Source of the DNA: Acanthacorydalis orientalis
Taxonomy: Eukaryota; Arthropoda; Insecta; Megaloptera; Corydalidae
Direction of reading: 5' to 3'
Length of the DNA: 64,000 nucleotides
NCBI GenBank assembly: GCA_034766995.1
Contig: CM068316.1
Span: forward strand, 13,740,500-13,804,499
Shown here: piece after piece, positions 36,517-46,690 of the stretch
Layout: each line of letters begins with the position of its first letter
Numbering within the stretch: position 1 is the stretch's first letter
Translations under genes and position numbers: made by a program
Notes under the pieces: generated by a model
Database searches by the model: none
Told to the model about the DNA's origin: nothing
What the model saw: only the letters and a program-made list of their open reading frames with translations

Positions 36517-37568
36517 TTAGGTTGGTAGAAAAATAATTGCGGTTTTTATTTTTTGAATTTTAACCCTTATTTTTTCAATGAAAGTGTCATTTTACCGTGT
36601 TCATGTTAATATCATTTTATAATGAATTTTTGGTAACGTCGACTTTGGTTTTATTATTAATTTTTCTTTAAATTGAGCTTTTGAATTAATTTGAATTAAA
36701 CTGAATTTTCGGTCTGTATTTTGATAACATCGACTTTGGTTTTATCGTTAACTTTGCTACAAATTGGGGTATTGAATTAAAGATGGAAAAGAACATGCAA
36801 TTTTTTATCGGTTAATTTTATTTATTAATGCTAGGTAATTAAATATAATTTTTAAAAAAATTAAGTTATCTTTTTAATTTTAAAATAAATATTTGTTTCT
36901 AATACAAATATGTTCAACACATTTTCATCCAAAAAAATTAATTATATTATTTATTTCAAAAAATATAAGTGATTTCATAAAGTTTCGTAAATTAAAGCTC
37001 TTTGATTATTTTTCAATACAATATAGATAAGTTAAACAGTATTTGAATAAAATTCAATCCTCGTACACATGCTACTCTTAAGAAATGAAAGAAAATAATT
37101 TATTCTTTTAATATTTATTTCTGTTACATACAAATTGAATGTAATAAAATAGAGTACTATGAAAAAAAAGCAAGTAAGAGCAAATAAGAAAAGAAAAAGA
37201 AGCAAATAAGAGCATTTTTGTATGAGTTCAAAACGGAAGGAGTAGTAACTGCTCGTAAACTAAAAGTTGCTTTTGATGTGGGTACTGTTAAGGAACGAAC
37301 AGTACAATAGTGGTTCCAAAATTTCGTACTGGGGACGAGAGCCTTAAAGATGAAGAAGGTCTCGGGGGTCTTTCAGTCCATAACGACCAACTGAAGACGT
37401 TATTTGAATCATAACCACGCACAATTCGATATCTTGCTCAAAAGTTAGATGTTAGTCATTCAATAGTTCTAGACCACTTAAAACCACTTTATAGTTCTGG
37501 AACGCTTAAATTGAAAAATATGTATAAATTTAAAGCCATAAACCGTAATTATTTTTCTACCAATCTAA
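36517..37568 (+). mobile_element. Mariner family A (copy 4), split by an inserted repeat
   Basis: Both termini are well kept: TTAGGTTGGTAGAAAAATAA at 36517 and its complement TTTTTCTACCAATCTAA ending at 37568, with TA at 36515-36516 and 37569-37570. Two events enlarged it. First, the 5' UTR is internally duplicated (two copies of a CTTTGGTTTTAT...TTGAATTAA segment, about 36635-36690 and 36731-36780). Second, a 367-bp unrelated repeat sits at 36794-37160, right after the ATGGAAAAGAA start of the transposase frame. After it the HTH region resumes (AARKLKVAFDVGTVKERT.QWFQ, SLKDEEG) and then jumps to the 3' end without a catalytic domain, as in copies 1-3. Confidence 0.9.
36794..37160 (+). repeat. 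Unknown 367-bp repeat, copy A (inside mariner)
   Basis: Begins CATGCAATTTTTTATCGG and ends near AGAGTACTAT. Its reverse complement is found at 37695-38062 with clear similarity along the full length (for example AATGCTAGGTAATTAAATAT and ATCCTCGTACACATGCTACT). Because it interrupts a mariner copy with known structure, its limits can be read directly. I see no terminal inverted repeats, no poly(A) and no coding frame. The flanking host sequence appears to carry an extra GCAA.TAAGAGCAAATAAG stretch on the right, which may be a target duplication. Element class unknown. Confidence 0.8.
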
Positions 37569-37694
37569 TATCAGAGAGTCATAGAAAGATAGTGCATTTT
37601 ATTTGTTGATTCAATTTTATTTTATATGATACAAAAATAAAACGAAAATTTCCAAAAGAAGACAAACACCTTTACACGCACCTTATAATTTTGT

Positions 37695-38062
37695 ATAGTA
37701 TTCTATTTTATTATTTTCAATTTATATTTGATAAAGATAAATATTAAAAGAATAAATAATTCTATTTAATTTCTTAAGAGTAGTATGTGTACGAGGATCG
37801 AATTTTATTCAAACACTGTTTCACTTATCAGTATTGCATTGAAAAATAATACAAAAGCTTTAATTTATGAACCTTTTTGAAAGCACCTGTATTTTTTAAA
37901 TATATGATATAATTAGTTTTTTTTTGGATGAAAAAGTATTGAATATATTTGTATTAGAAATAAATATATATCTTAGAAAGAAAAATATAACTTAATTTTT
38001 TTAAAAAAATATATTTAATTACCTAGCATTAAAAATGAAATTTACCGATAAAAAATTACATG
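37695..38062 (-). repeat. Unknown 367-bp repeat, copy B (inverted)
   Basis: Inverted relative of 36794-37160, ending at 38062 in AAAAAATTACATG and beginning near ATAGTATTCTATTTTATTA. The two copies are separated by 534 bp and could pair into a long stem in RNA or single-stranded DNA. Both copies end at the same two points, which supports these being true element ends rather than a chance segment. Confidence 0.8.
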
Positions 38063-38149
38063 TTCGAGGATATAATTAAATTAAAGACAGTAATTTCATA
38101 ACAGGACAAAATAAGTTATATTTATTAAATTCAATTATCAAATTATAGC

Positions 38150-38470
38150 CTTGTATTGCAAACGAAAACCCGAAAGAATACACATTGGTTCACATACTGT
38201 GTAATAATAGTATATTCCCTTGTGGTAAGACGACAGAGGACATGGAAACGAAAGGAAGGATGTAACATCTGTAGGTTGGTGTGGTTCTGTGTTTACACGC
38301 TGTGGGATTCTCTGTTCGAATATCGATCAATCACAGTGATAACGAATGAGTGCTTTCTATGTGAAAAAGAGAAAGAATTATGTACGATTATATAGAGAAA
38401 TATCTTCTGCGAAAGAAAACGTTCTCTTACACAAGAAATGTCTTCGTTATCATTAAATTGAAGCATTAAG
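38150..38470. other. G+C-richer island, unknown
   Basis: Less AT-biased than its flanks, with an open 79-codon plus-strand frame (38156-38395) containing several Cys and Trp residues (CNICRLVWFCVYTLW, CFLCEKEKE). The two C-x2-C pairs are suggestive, but there is no family match I can name, no splice context I can prove, and no support from repeats. Hypothetical exon or transposon fragment. Confidence 0.25.
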
Positions 38471-40832
38471 AAAATGTTCTCATTCCATGCTCGGGTTCGG
38501 ATATAAGCAGTTCATATAAGTTTCAATATTGGACTTTTGATATTTTTCTACTACATCAATATACTTTTTCGTTAAGTATTTTCGTTCATATTGCAATCAA
38601 TATTTATACAATTGAAAAAGTAATAAAAAAATTAACTGAAAATAAATTAAAATAAATCATAATTTTTTATCTGATAATAAATATCACATTGATAAAGAAA
38701 TTTTCTTTACTTGACAATTATTTGTAATATTAATGAATAAAAGTCTTCTTTTTTATTTCAAGTAAATTCGAAGTTTTAGTGTCGAATTTAAATGTTCGTC
38801 TTAATGAAAAACGATTTTGTTTGAATAAGATATGAAGTTTAGTGAGATTTGCATTTTAGATGTGTACAGAATGTAAGATTTTCCTAGTACGAATGATGAT
38901 TGTCTTAAAACGAAACTGTGTTTTTTTCTCTTTACCAAGAAAAAGAGTAACGTTTTTCTCTGCTACAGAGATAACTTATTGATTAAAAAGTAAAGAATGA
39001 TAATAAAAGTTTATATAAGTACTCTTTGTTTTTATAAGTTTTTTTCAATAACATTGAAATAAATCATTTTTTTTGAAAGAAAATAATACAGAAAACATTT
39101 ATCAAATAAAGTGAAATTTATCTGTTTCACTTAAAAATTTATCATTTCACAAAAATCATTTCAATTGAATTGCTTTCAATTCATTTCCAATGAATTATTA
39201 TCCACTAAATGCTATTCTTGCATTATGAATGTTATTACTGCTATATATTATTTAAAATTGGATTATATGTGATTTTATACCGATACTAAAATATTTTATT
39301 TTAATTTTCAGTTCATAAAAACATCGTTTGTTTAAAATATGCGAATAATACTTTAATAATATGTTATAATATAAATATTTTCACAAGTTATTTGTGTACT
39401 GCAAGTTATTTCATATATTTTTGTGTTCGATTCAAATTTCAAAATAAAATTAAAATAATTTTGTAAAATGTGGTTTGCAAAACTGTTTTGTAAATAAAAT
39501 ATATTCAAATTGGAACATGTCAATGAGTAACTGTGCATGTAAAAATTATATTTATAAGTTTCTTTTTTTAAAAAAAATGTGTTATTGTAAATTTTGTTAA
39601 AGGTATATTAATATATATTTTTATCGAAACATATTTTTTAATTGAAATAAATAACAAATTAAAAAACTGTTACTTTTTGTACATGTAAATACAGTCGACA
39701 AAAATTAAATGTAGTTTACTAATTAATTAAAATTGTGTGTGTTACTATTACTAATTTTATAGATTCCTTTAATTAATGAAAATTGCGACATTATTCCGAT
39801 TTAAAACACAATTTATACATAACTACCTTTATTTCACATCGAAAAATTAATTATTGAAATTTTATGATAGGAAATTTTAATTAAAATACTTGGAATTTCA
39901 ATTAATTTGAATTTTTCCACTTCGGAAAGAAATTAATATTCATAATAGGAATCGTGTTGATAATAATTTTTGAAGATATTTTTTCTTTTCCTACTAAAAG
40001 TTGAATATCAATTAACTACAGGTTTATAACATGTATGTATTATTTTTTTTAAATTCAAATTGTATGTTTTTATATTCATGATTCCATTGATGCGCGTCTT
40101 GATAGTCGTCAATCTTCTACAACATTTGATTTTCTATTCTCCACTACTAGTTTCGAAACATGTTCAAGTAAATTTAGAGTCCTTTTAAGATATATTTCTT
40201 CAAGTTTCTAAGATTTGCCTGAACGTGTTGAAATTATAAGTGGAAGCCAAAAAGTTAGATAAAACAAAAGAAAGACGACCATCGAGACAACATAAAATTT
40301 CTCTAGTAAGAAGGGCGTTGGAATTAAAACAAAAAATGTATTTGAACCAAATAAAATTATTGGAGAATAAAATATAAAAAAATTCAATAAATATAAAGCT
40401 CAGAAATGAGTATACATACTAAACATAGTAATTATAAAATATAAGAAAAGAAACTGATTTTGAAAATCCTTTATATATATAAAATAAATGTTTAATTTTT
40501 ATTAACCCTTTTTATATTCTCATTAAAGAACTATCATTTTGTAGAAATATATAGTTTTTACGCATTTAAACATGTGAGTTATTAAAGAGTAATTCTAGTA
40601 GAATGTATGTTTTAATAAAAGAGTATTTAAATACAAATGAAAAAATTGAAAATTAAACTTTTACAAAATTTATGGAAAATATAACTTAATTTCAAATCAA
40701 TACAAAGAATATTTAGATCACAAAAGAACTTACCACAAATTTGAAACTAAATTAAATTTGTTGAACTCACCTGTAACATAAGACAACATATTAGAAAATT
40801 ATAAATTTGTGTACAAATTACAAAATAATTGA

Positions 40833-40872
<40 letters not shown>

Positions 40873-41266
40873 TTACATAAATAAACACGCTCATAAACAA
40901 GTTATTCAAAGTTATTACGTTTATTTTTATAATTTACTGTTTAAAAAATGGACAACAAAATGTTTGAATTCATTCATGGAATAACTAATATTTTATTACA
41001 TTTTTTAAAAGAGGGTGATATGTTGGGTATTAATTATAAACTTATTGTAAAGTCTTATTTTTTTAATGAAGCTTCACATCTTTAATTAAAAATAATCATA
41101 TTTAACGTACAATTAATTGAAAGAAATCATGGCAAGAAAGTCAAATGTTCCGTACTTCTTTAATGAAGTACTGAAGATTACTTGTTTATATAAATATTTT
41201 TGTTAGTTTTTCATCTTTAATATGTTCATAATTTAACGGAACAATTTTATGGAACATAATATATTA
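38471..41266. other. AT-rich DNA, no gene seen
   Basis: One (TA)n tract at 40834-40868. At 40240-40370 there is a 42-codon open stretch rich in Lys, Arg and Gln (KERRPSRQHK, RRALELKQKM) without an obvious start. I regard it as unproven. Confidence 0.5.
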
Positions 41267-41268
41267 TT

Positions 41269-41325
<57 letters not shown>

Positions 41326-41336
41326 GTATATATTAT

Positions 41337-41391
<55 letters not shown>

Positions 41392-41414
41392 GTATGTATG
41401 ATTGTATATATTAT

Positions 41415-41482
<68 letters not shown>
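41267..41482. repeat. Very large compound (TA)n microsatellite
   Basis: Over 200 bp of TA repeats containing a block (ATGTATGTATG.TTGTATATATTATTATATACAT) that occurs twice, near 41312 and 41391, so the tract has a higher-order repeat of about 80 bp. Confidence 0.94.
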
Positions 41483-41486
<4 letters not shown>

Positions 41487-41563
41487 ACATCTGTAAGACG
41501 GGCGATGGATCATCCAAATGGGAAGAATTTTGAAGTATTTTTTCAGCAGTGGACAATTAAAAA

Positions 41564-41570
41564 TAAACAT

Positions 41571-41616
<46 letters not shown>

Positions 41617-41623
41617 ATGTTTA
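41564..41623. repeat. Perfect 60-bp palindrome with (AT)19 core
   Basis: Left arm TAAACATACGG (41564-41574), a 38-bp (AT)19 core, and right arm CCGTATGTTTA (41613-41623) form a perfect inverted repeat with no spacer. It can extrude as a cruciform. Confidence 0.9.
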
Positions 41624-41753
41624 ATGTCTAAAAAATGTGTATACTGTGTGAAGCTAGTCAGGAAAATTTTGTCTTTTTCAGGAAAATTTAAATTATGAAA
41701 ATAATCTGAAATAAGCAATTAAAGTGTTTATAATATTTCTGTAAACTATATGC

Positions 41754-41754
<1 letters not shown>

Positions 41755-41819
<65 letters not shown>
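41755..41819. repeat. (TA)n microsatellite
   Basis: About 64 bp of uninterrupted TA repeats, one of the longest pure tracts here. Confidence 0.95.
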
Positions 41820-41821
<2 letters not shown>

Positions 41822-42063
41822 AAACCTTTCAGATAGAATTAAAAAAATATATGATTAAATACTGGTGCATGAATATATTTAATAAAGGTACAAAAGAAAA
41901 ATATTGAAATCGTTAAAAAAGGGAATATATAAAGACTAATTTTTAAACTATTTCTTTGATTTTCTTATCAAATTTTACTTAAAGAATTTACCAAGAATGC
42001 ACCAAAGAAACACTTTCTTTTTAATTTTATCTTATGCCCATAATATTAAAATGTATATCATTG

Positions 42064-42083
42064 TCACACACACACACACACGT

Positions 42084-42141
<58 letters not shown>

Positions 42142-42200
42142 ATATATACATATATGTATATATATATATATGTGTGTGTGTATATATATATATATATACA
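42064..42200. repeat. Compound (CA)n/(TA)n/(TG)n microsatellite
   Basis: CACACA repeats, TA repeats with ATAC and ATGT interruptions, then TGTGTGTG and TA again. Confidence 0.94.
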
Positions 42201-42799
42201 AACCAATTTAGATTTATATACTTATATTATTCATCAAAACAAAGAACTCTTTAACTTAGTGTTTTTTTTTTTAATAATATAACATGAAAAATAATAAATT
42301 CAATTTAATATATATTTTATACCTTGATTTACTTCATTATGAAATTATATTTCATTTGTATATACAGAGGAATATTTCAAGTATTTATGTATAACACTAG
42401 CTGCCAATTATATTTCTAGAACAAATTTCAGACACAATTGTTCGAATAACGTTAATTAAAATCTTTTCTGTGAAATATATATATATCGACATAAATATAA
42501 AATATATGATAATGCGATTTAATTAATGATGAATAACAAACAACTTTAATTGACTGAATAAAATTTAATTTGTGTTTAATGAAATGAGAAATAATCTTGT
42601 AACACGTTAATAAAAAATAATTTAGATTAAAAAAAATTATTTTAAATTAATGAATGTGTTAAATCAATCAATCATATTAATTTTTTCTCTAAATTTGTAA
42701 CTAGGTAGGTCATATATTTCATATTAAAACTTTTTTATGAATAAAATGATTATTTAAAAAAAATATACTTTGAAAGATTTTAGACACAATTACAATATT
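42201..42799. other. AT-rich DNA, nothing recognised
   Basis: Only short A/T runs and a brief ATATATATAT at about 42474. Confidence 0.55.
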
Positions 42800-42862
42800 C
42801 TGTATATATATATATGTAAATATATATATATATATATACATATGTATGTATATATATATATG
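42800..42862. repeat. (TA)n microsatellite, interrupted
   Basis: TA repeats with GTAA and CATATGTATG interruptions, immediately 5' of the second LINE fragment, as in the first LINE copy. Confidence 0.9.
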
Positions 42863-42869
42863 CACACAT

Positions 42870-43223
42870 TGGGATCATTTGGACCGAAAGCCTTGACATT
42901 TAAATCAGAAATCCCACTGTGAAGGAAAAATATTTGATGAATGTACACTACTAGTCCTTTCCTACGGCAACGAAACATGGTTGCTTAAAACCACAATCAT
43001 TCAGACTCCAAACTACACAAAGAAGTATGGAAAGATGCATACTAGGAAATAGGATATCTCAAATGCAAACTGAGATAGGAAAACAATAGAATGGATAAGA
43101 AAACAGACAGGAGTCAGAGATATAATAAGAAGAATAAAGAATCTGAAATGAAAATAGGTAGGGCATGTTTGCGAGAAGAGCAGACAACCGATGGACAACA
43201 GAAATTTTTAACTGACAACCAAG

Positions 43224-43283
<60 letters not shown>

Positions 43284-43395
43284 AATGAGCAGGTAGGATG
43301 AGAAACTTAAAAATTTTATTGTAAATCGCCGGAAAAGAGAAGTATTCAATCGTATAAAATGGAAAATCAAGGAACAGGAGGATTATGAAAATAAT
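42870..43395 (+). pseudogene. LINE ORF2 C-terminal fragment (copy 2), decayed
   Basis: In broken frames this reads PTAT.HGCL, QTTQRSMERCILGNRIS, then EWIRKQTGVRDIIRRIKNLK, ADNRWTTEIFN.QPRNI, and after a (TA)n block SMSR.DEKLKNFIVNRRKRE and RIKWKIKEQE. This matches the ORF2 tail of the same LINE type as 31828-32061, extending about 110 residues further upstream. Motifs normally reading TYGSETW.L, RTTQRKMER.MLG and W.R..T...D....I..LKWRWAGH are recognisable. Many stops are present. A (TA)n tract at 43226-43278 replaces the segment that in copy 1 encodes KRPRKRPMNRW. Confidence 0.8.
43226..43278. repeat. (TA)n tract inside the LINE fragment
   Basis: About 52 bp of TA repeats embedded in former coding sequence, just after the codons for QPRNI. 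Confidence 0.93.
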
Positions 43396-43553
43396 AATTA
43401 GTGATACAAATTGCTATTGAAAATCCAATAAAATATTATAATGACTCAAATTATATAACTGCATTTGCATGACACAAGAACATTATTCTAAAATATAATC
43501 TGTGTAATAAAAAGTGTATGTAAACTTTCACATTGATTTATATAAAACTATCT

Positions 43554-43581
43554 TTATATATATATATATATATATATATAA

Positions 43582-43626
<45 letters not shown>

Positions 43627-43869
43627 AATATATGTATGAACATAAAGTTAAAGTGCTTAATACTATATAAGAACAAAATCTAACAAGTACTATTTACTAT
43701 TGTCGTGAATACATGTATTTGTTCGCTAGAAGAAATATTGTTACAAGTGTGTAACTCACTACAGAGTTAGTTTTATTTCTAGACTTTTGCTTGTACGTAT
43801 TGCATTACAAACAATAATTTAAGACTTTCTTTGAGGTAATTCAAATAATGAAAACTATTATGTCGTATG

Positions 43870-43947
<78 letters not shown>
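43554..43947. repeat. Two (TA)n tracts
   Basis: Tracts at 43554-43623 (with an AAAGATA break) and 43869-43947 (one ACAT break), separated by about 245 bp of unassigned AT-rich sequence. Confidence 0.92.
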
Positions 43948-43950
<3 letters not shown>

Positions 43951-44059
43951 CCTAGGCAAATCGAATTAAAGAATTTATGCAAGTTGAAGTTTTAAGCTAG
44001 AATAATCGTTATTGAAGTTTTTTTTGATTTTTGGCTTTCTTTAAAAATCTTTTTCCTTG

Positions 44060-44866
44060 CATTTATTATAGTATGGCGCCACCAATCATTTGGTAACGTT
44101 ACGGTTATCAATTATCACTTTTAAAACTAGCATAGGCGAAATTTCGGTCAGAAGCGACGAGTTGTTTACATTCTCTATATGTTTGGTGTGAGAATTGTCT
44201 CATTTGCCTCAAAAATTAAAAAAGGGTAGATTTTTTTGCGTTGATTCATCACCGTGGATAAAACATGAATGCGCTACTACACACCCGAGTTGAAGCAGTG
44301 GACGACTGGTGAAAGTGCGCCGAAGAAGGTGAAGACCGTTTTGTCGACTGGGAAGATGACTCATTGATTTTTGGAATTCCCAAGGAATCATCCTGATCGA
44401 CTACTTAATGAAAGGAAAAACGATAAGAGGAGCCTATTATGTAATATCATGGACCGTTTGAAATGAGTTCTGAAACAAAAAAGTTAAAATTGGCGCACAA
44501 AAAATCGCTCTTTCATAAGGACAACGCTTCGTCCCACAAATCGACTGTCGAATGGGAAAATTACACGAATTAGGCTTCGAATTGATTCCTCATCCAATCT
44601 ATTCGCCAGACTTGTCTTCATGCGACTTCTTCCACTTCCCAAACATGAAAATTTGGCTCGATGGGAAGAAATTATCATCAAATAAGGATGTCATCGCCTC
44701 CGTCAATGCGTATTTTACTGACTCACTAGACCGAGTGTATAGATGTCTACATACTCAATACGTCTACATACAGCCCTCAATGGAGACTATGTTCAGACAT
44801 AAAATCGATTTTTTCCAAAAAACGGTGCTGAAGTTGCTTTTTTACTATACTTATCAAAGGAACTTC
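44060..44866 (+). mobile_element. Internally deleted mariner, family B (copy 3)
   Basis: The 5' UTR (GGCGCCACCAATCATTTGGTAAC, then AAACTAGCATAGGCGAAATTTC and AGAAGCGAC) matches copy 2 read on its own strand. Near 44229 it jumps, like copies 1 and 2, from the first codons of the transposase to a FLR..ITVDK block with no HTH domain. The 3' terminus TATACTTATCAAAGGAACTTC ends at about 44866, followed by TA. The extreme 5' inverted repeat has decayed beyond recognition. Confidence 0.85.
44229..44830 (+). pseudogene. Mariner transposase catalytic-domain pseudogene
   Basis: Conceptual order: TVDK (first aspartate), then TGESAPKKVKTVLSTGK, SFHKDNASSHKSTV (second aspartate, codon 44520-44522), and MGKLHELGFELIPHPIYSPD with LSSCDFFHFPNMKIWLDGKK. 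The aspartate of SSCDFF is the third, in D,D34D spacing. The last part is an open frame from 44552 on (also NKDVIASVNAYFTDSLDRVY). Of the three family-B copies this is the only one in which all three acidic codons remain, but they lie in different frames with stops between. An insertion with a duplicated CATACTCAATACGTCTACATACA-like segment lies near 44750. The frame runs on past the element to 44986 by chance. Confidence 0.85.
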
Positions 44867-44871
44867 TACAA

Positions 44872-44872
<1 letters not shown>

Positions 44873-44920
<48 letters not shown>
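44873..44920. repeat. Compound (AC)n-(AT)n microsatellite
   Basis: Starts within a few bases of the mariner 3' end. Confidence 0.93.
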
Positions 44921-45590
44921 AAGTTCATTCAGTTTGACAATACAAAAGGACTTCGTGGAATTATTACAGATTTACTGAGGCATTGATGGAATGATGACAG
45001 GTATTTTGTTTGTATACATCGACTATTGTAGTACTTTGCTTAATAACTCTTTTGTTATATCAATATATTGTGTTAGATAGTGTCATTTATTAATATATTA
45101 TCATCTTATATGTGAGAAGGACTATGTCCGATATTATTGATTGAATAAATGAAGAATCTCATATAAATATCAATTCCGCAAATGTGTATATGTTAATAGA
45201 TTGGAGTTTTGAAGGTATATGAATTATTCTAGAAAATATTTTATTGTATTTCAAGTTAATTTTATATCAGAGAGCAGTTATTTCAATGAACTCCTTTAGT
45301 GGTTATTAGAAAGTAGGCCATTTATTTATTTTTGTGTATTTGGAGATAGTTTCATTAAAATACAGAGAGAAAACATAATTAAAAGTGATGTGGATAAACT
45401 TTTCTCTAATAAAATAAAATTTCCACATATTTAAAATAAATTTTTATTATCAGCTAAGAGGTAATGATTTGTAGGAATTCTTTATCAGTAACGACTCATT
45501 CTCATTTTTATTCCGTATATTACATAATGATATTTCAATCTTGTATTTTAATTATTTATTTGTTTATTAATAGATTCTTTTGATATTAAA
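44921..45590. other. AT-rich DNA, nothing recognised
   Basis: No repeat, RNA or coding signal was recognised. Confidence 0.55.
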
Positions 45591-45592
45591 TT

Positions 45593-45609
45593 AGGGGGCT
45601 TCGCCTCCT
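45593..45609 (+). repeat. G+C hairpin in an AT-rich context
   Basis: AGGGGGC (45593-45599) and GCCTCCT (45603-45609) can pair with a TTC loop, with one G-T pair. A further G+C-rich stretch (GCTCGCTGCGTCGCCCAC) follows to about 45630. Such an abrupt G+C block suggests the end of a mobile element, possibly the one whose repeat continues at 45701-45838. Confidence 0.55.
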
Positions 45610-45698
45610 GCTCGCTGCGTCGCCCACTTGTCAATTATAAGCATGCACATGTAACCGACTGAAACAATAAATAACAAATAAATAAGTCGACGTGATGG

Positions 45699-45700
<2 letters not shown>

Positions 45701-45742
<42 letters not shown>
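45701..45742. repeat. (TA)n microsatellite
   Basis: About 41 bp of TA repeats, immediately before the repeat shared with the window start. Confidence 0.93.
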
Positions 45743-45745
<3 letters not shown>

Positions 45746-45768
45746 AGTTAGTCTACAAAAACATTCCC

Positions 45769-45838
45769 GCAGATAGATTATGTTAAGCAACGTAGTGTTT
45801 TATAAAGTTTATTGTGGATAATTTGAGTGTATATATAT
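45769..45838 (+). repeat. Dispersed repeat, copy 2 (partner at 47-118)
   Basis: Shares AGATA.ATTAT, GTAGTGTTTTATA.AGTTT and GGATAATTT with 47-118 in the same order and spacing, again with (TA)n on both sides. Confidence 0.6.
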
Positions 45839-46690
45839 ATATATATACACGAAGATTTTATATTTTTATAGATGGGATTTCATTAGCAAATTATTCTTAT
45901 GGTACTGATGTTAATTGATAGTTGAGTAGTTATTTTACATATTTATTTTGAGCTTTTGAGTCAAGTAACCGATCAGAAGCAATAAAATTAAGAAAAAATT
46001 TAACTTTTGATTGACACATTTCTTTCAAATTAATTTCCTGTATATTTTAAAGTAAACTTTCGAATAAAGGTATTTTGATTGTTTATTAATTTATTATTTT
46101 TACTATTTGATGAATATGGAGTAAAAACACAAACGTTTTAAATATCAGTGATTTGTAATACTACAAAATAGATATAAAATATTTAAAAAGTGACATATTT
46201 AATCGTTTCTAATTATTTTGTATATTGATATTTATTTTTCAGGTTTTTATAAACTACGTTTATAGTTAAATTCACTAAATCAGAATCAGAAACGACGTGA
46301 TATCCATCAATCAATCATTGATGATCAGGAATGACTAACATGCTACTTGATGAATGTAGCGGGGGAAGCGGTGTTGTGAGCAGATGGTTTATATGAAAAA
46401 TAAAAAGTTTTCTTTTATGAAATTTTACAACGGAATTATTTTTTTTTATATATATAAAGTTAATTCTTTTTTAACTATTCATTGTTTTTATGGAGATCGA
46501 TAGGTGGAAGTAATGCAGTATCAAATAAAAATATAGTAAAAATATTTCTACACTTTTATTAAATATTGTTGTAGTAGTATCAAATATAATACACACATAC
46601 ACATTCTTTTAATATATATATATATATATTTAAAGAATTTATATAAATTTTACTTCTCAGTAGAAAGTAATTCATTCGTGAACAAAATAG
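45839..46690. other. AT-rich DNA, nothing recognised
   Basis: A small G+C-richer patch (ATGTAGCGGGGGAAGCGGTG) at about 46354-46373 is unexplained. Confidence 0.5.

Noticed and set aside
40240..40370. Lys/Arg/Gln-rich 42-codon open stretch (KERRPSRQHK, RRALELKQKM) resembling a basic coiled coil.
   Set aside because: No start codon near its beginning, very short, and no family I can name; could be chance.
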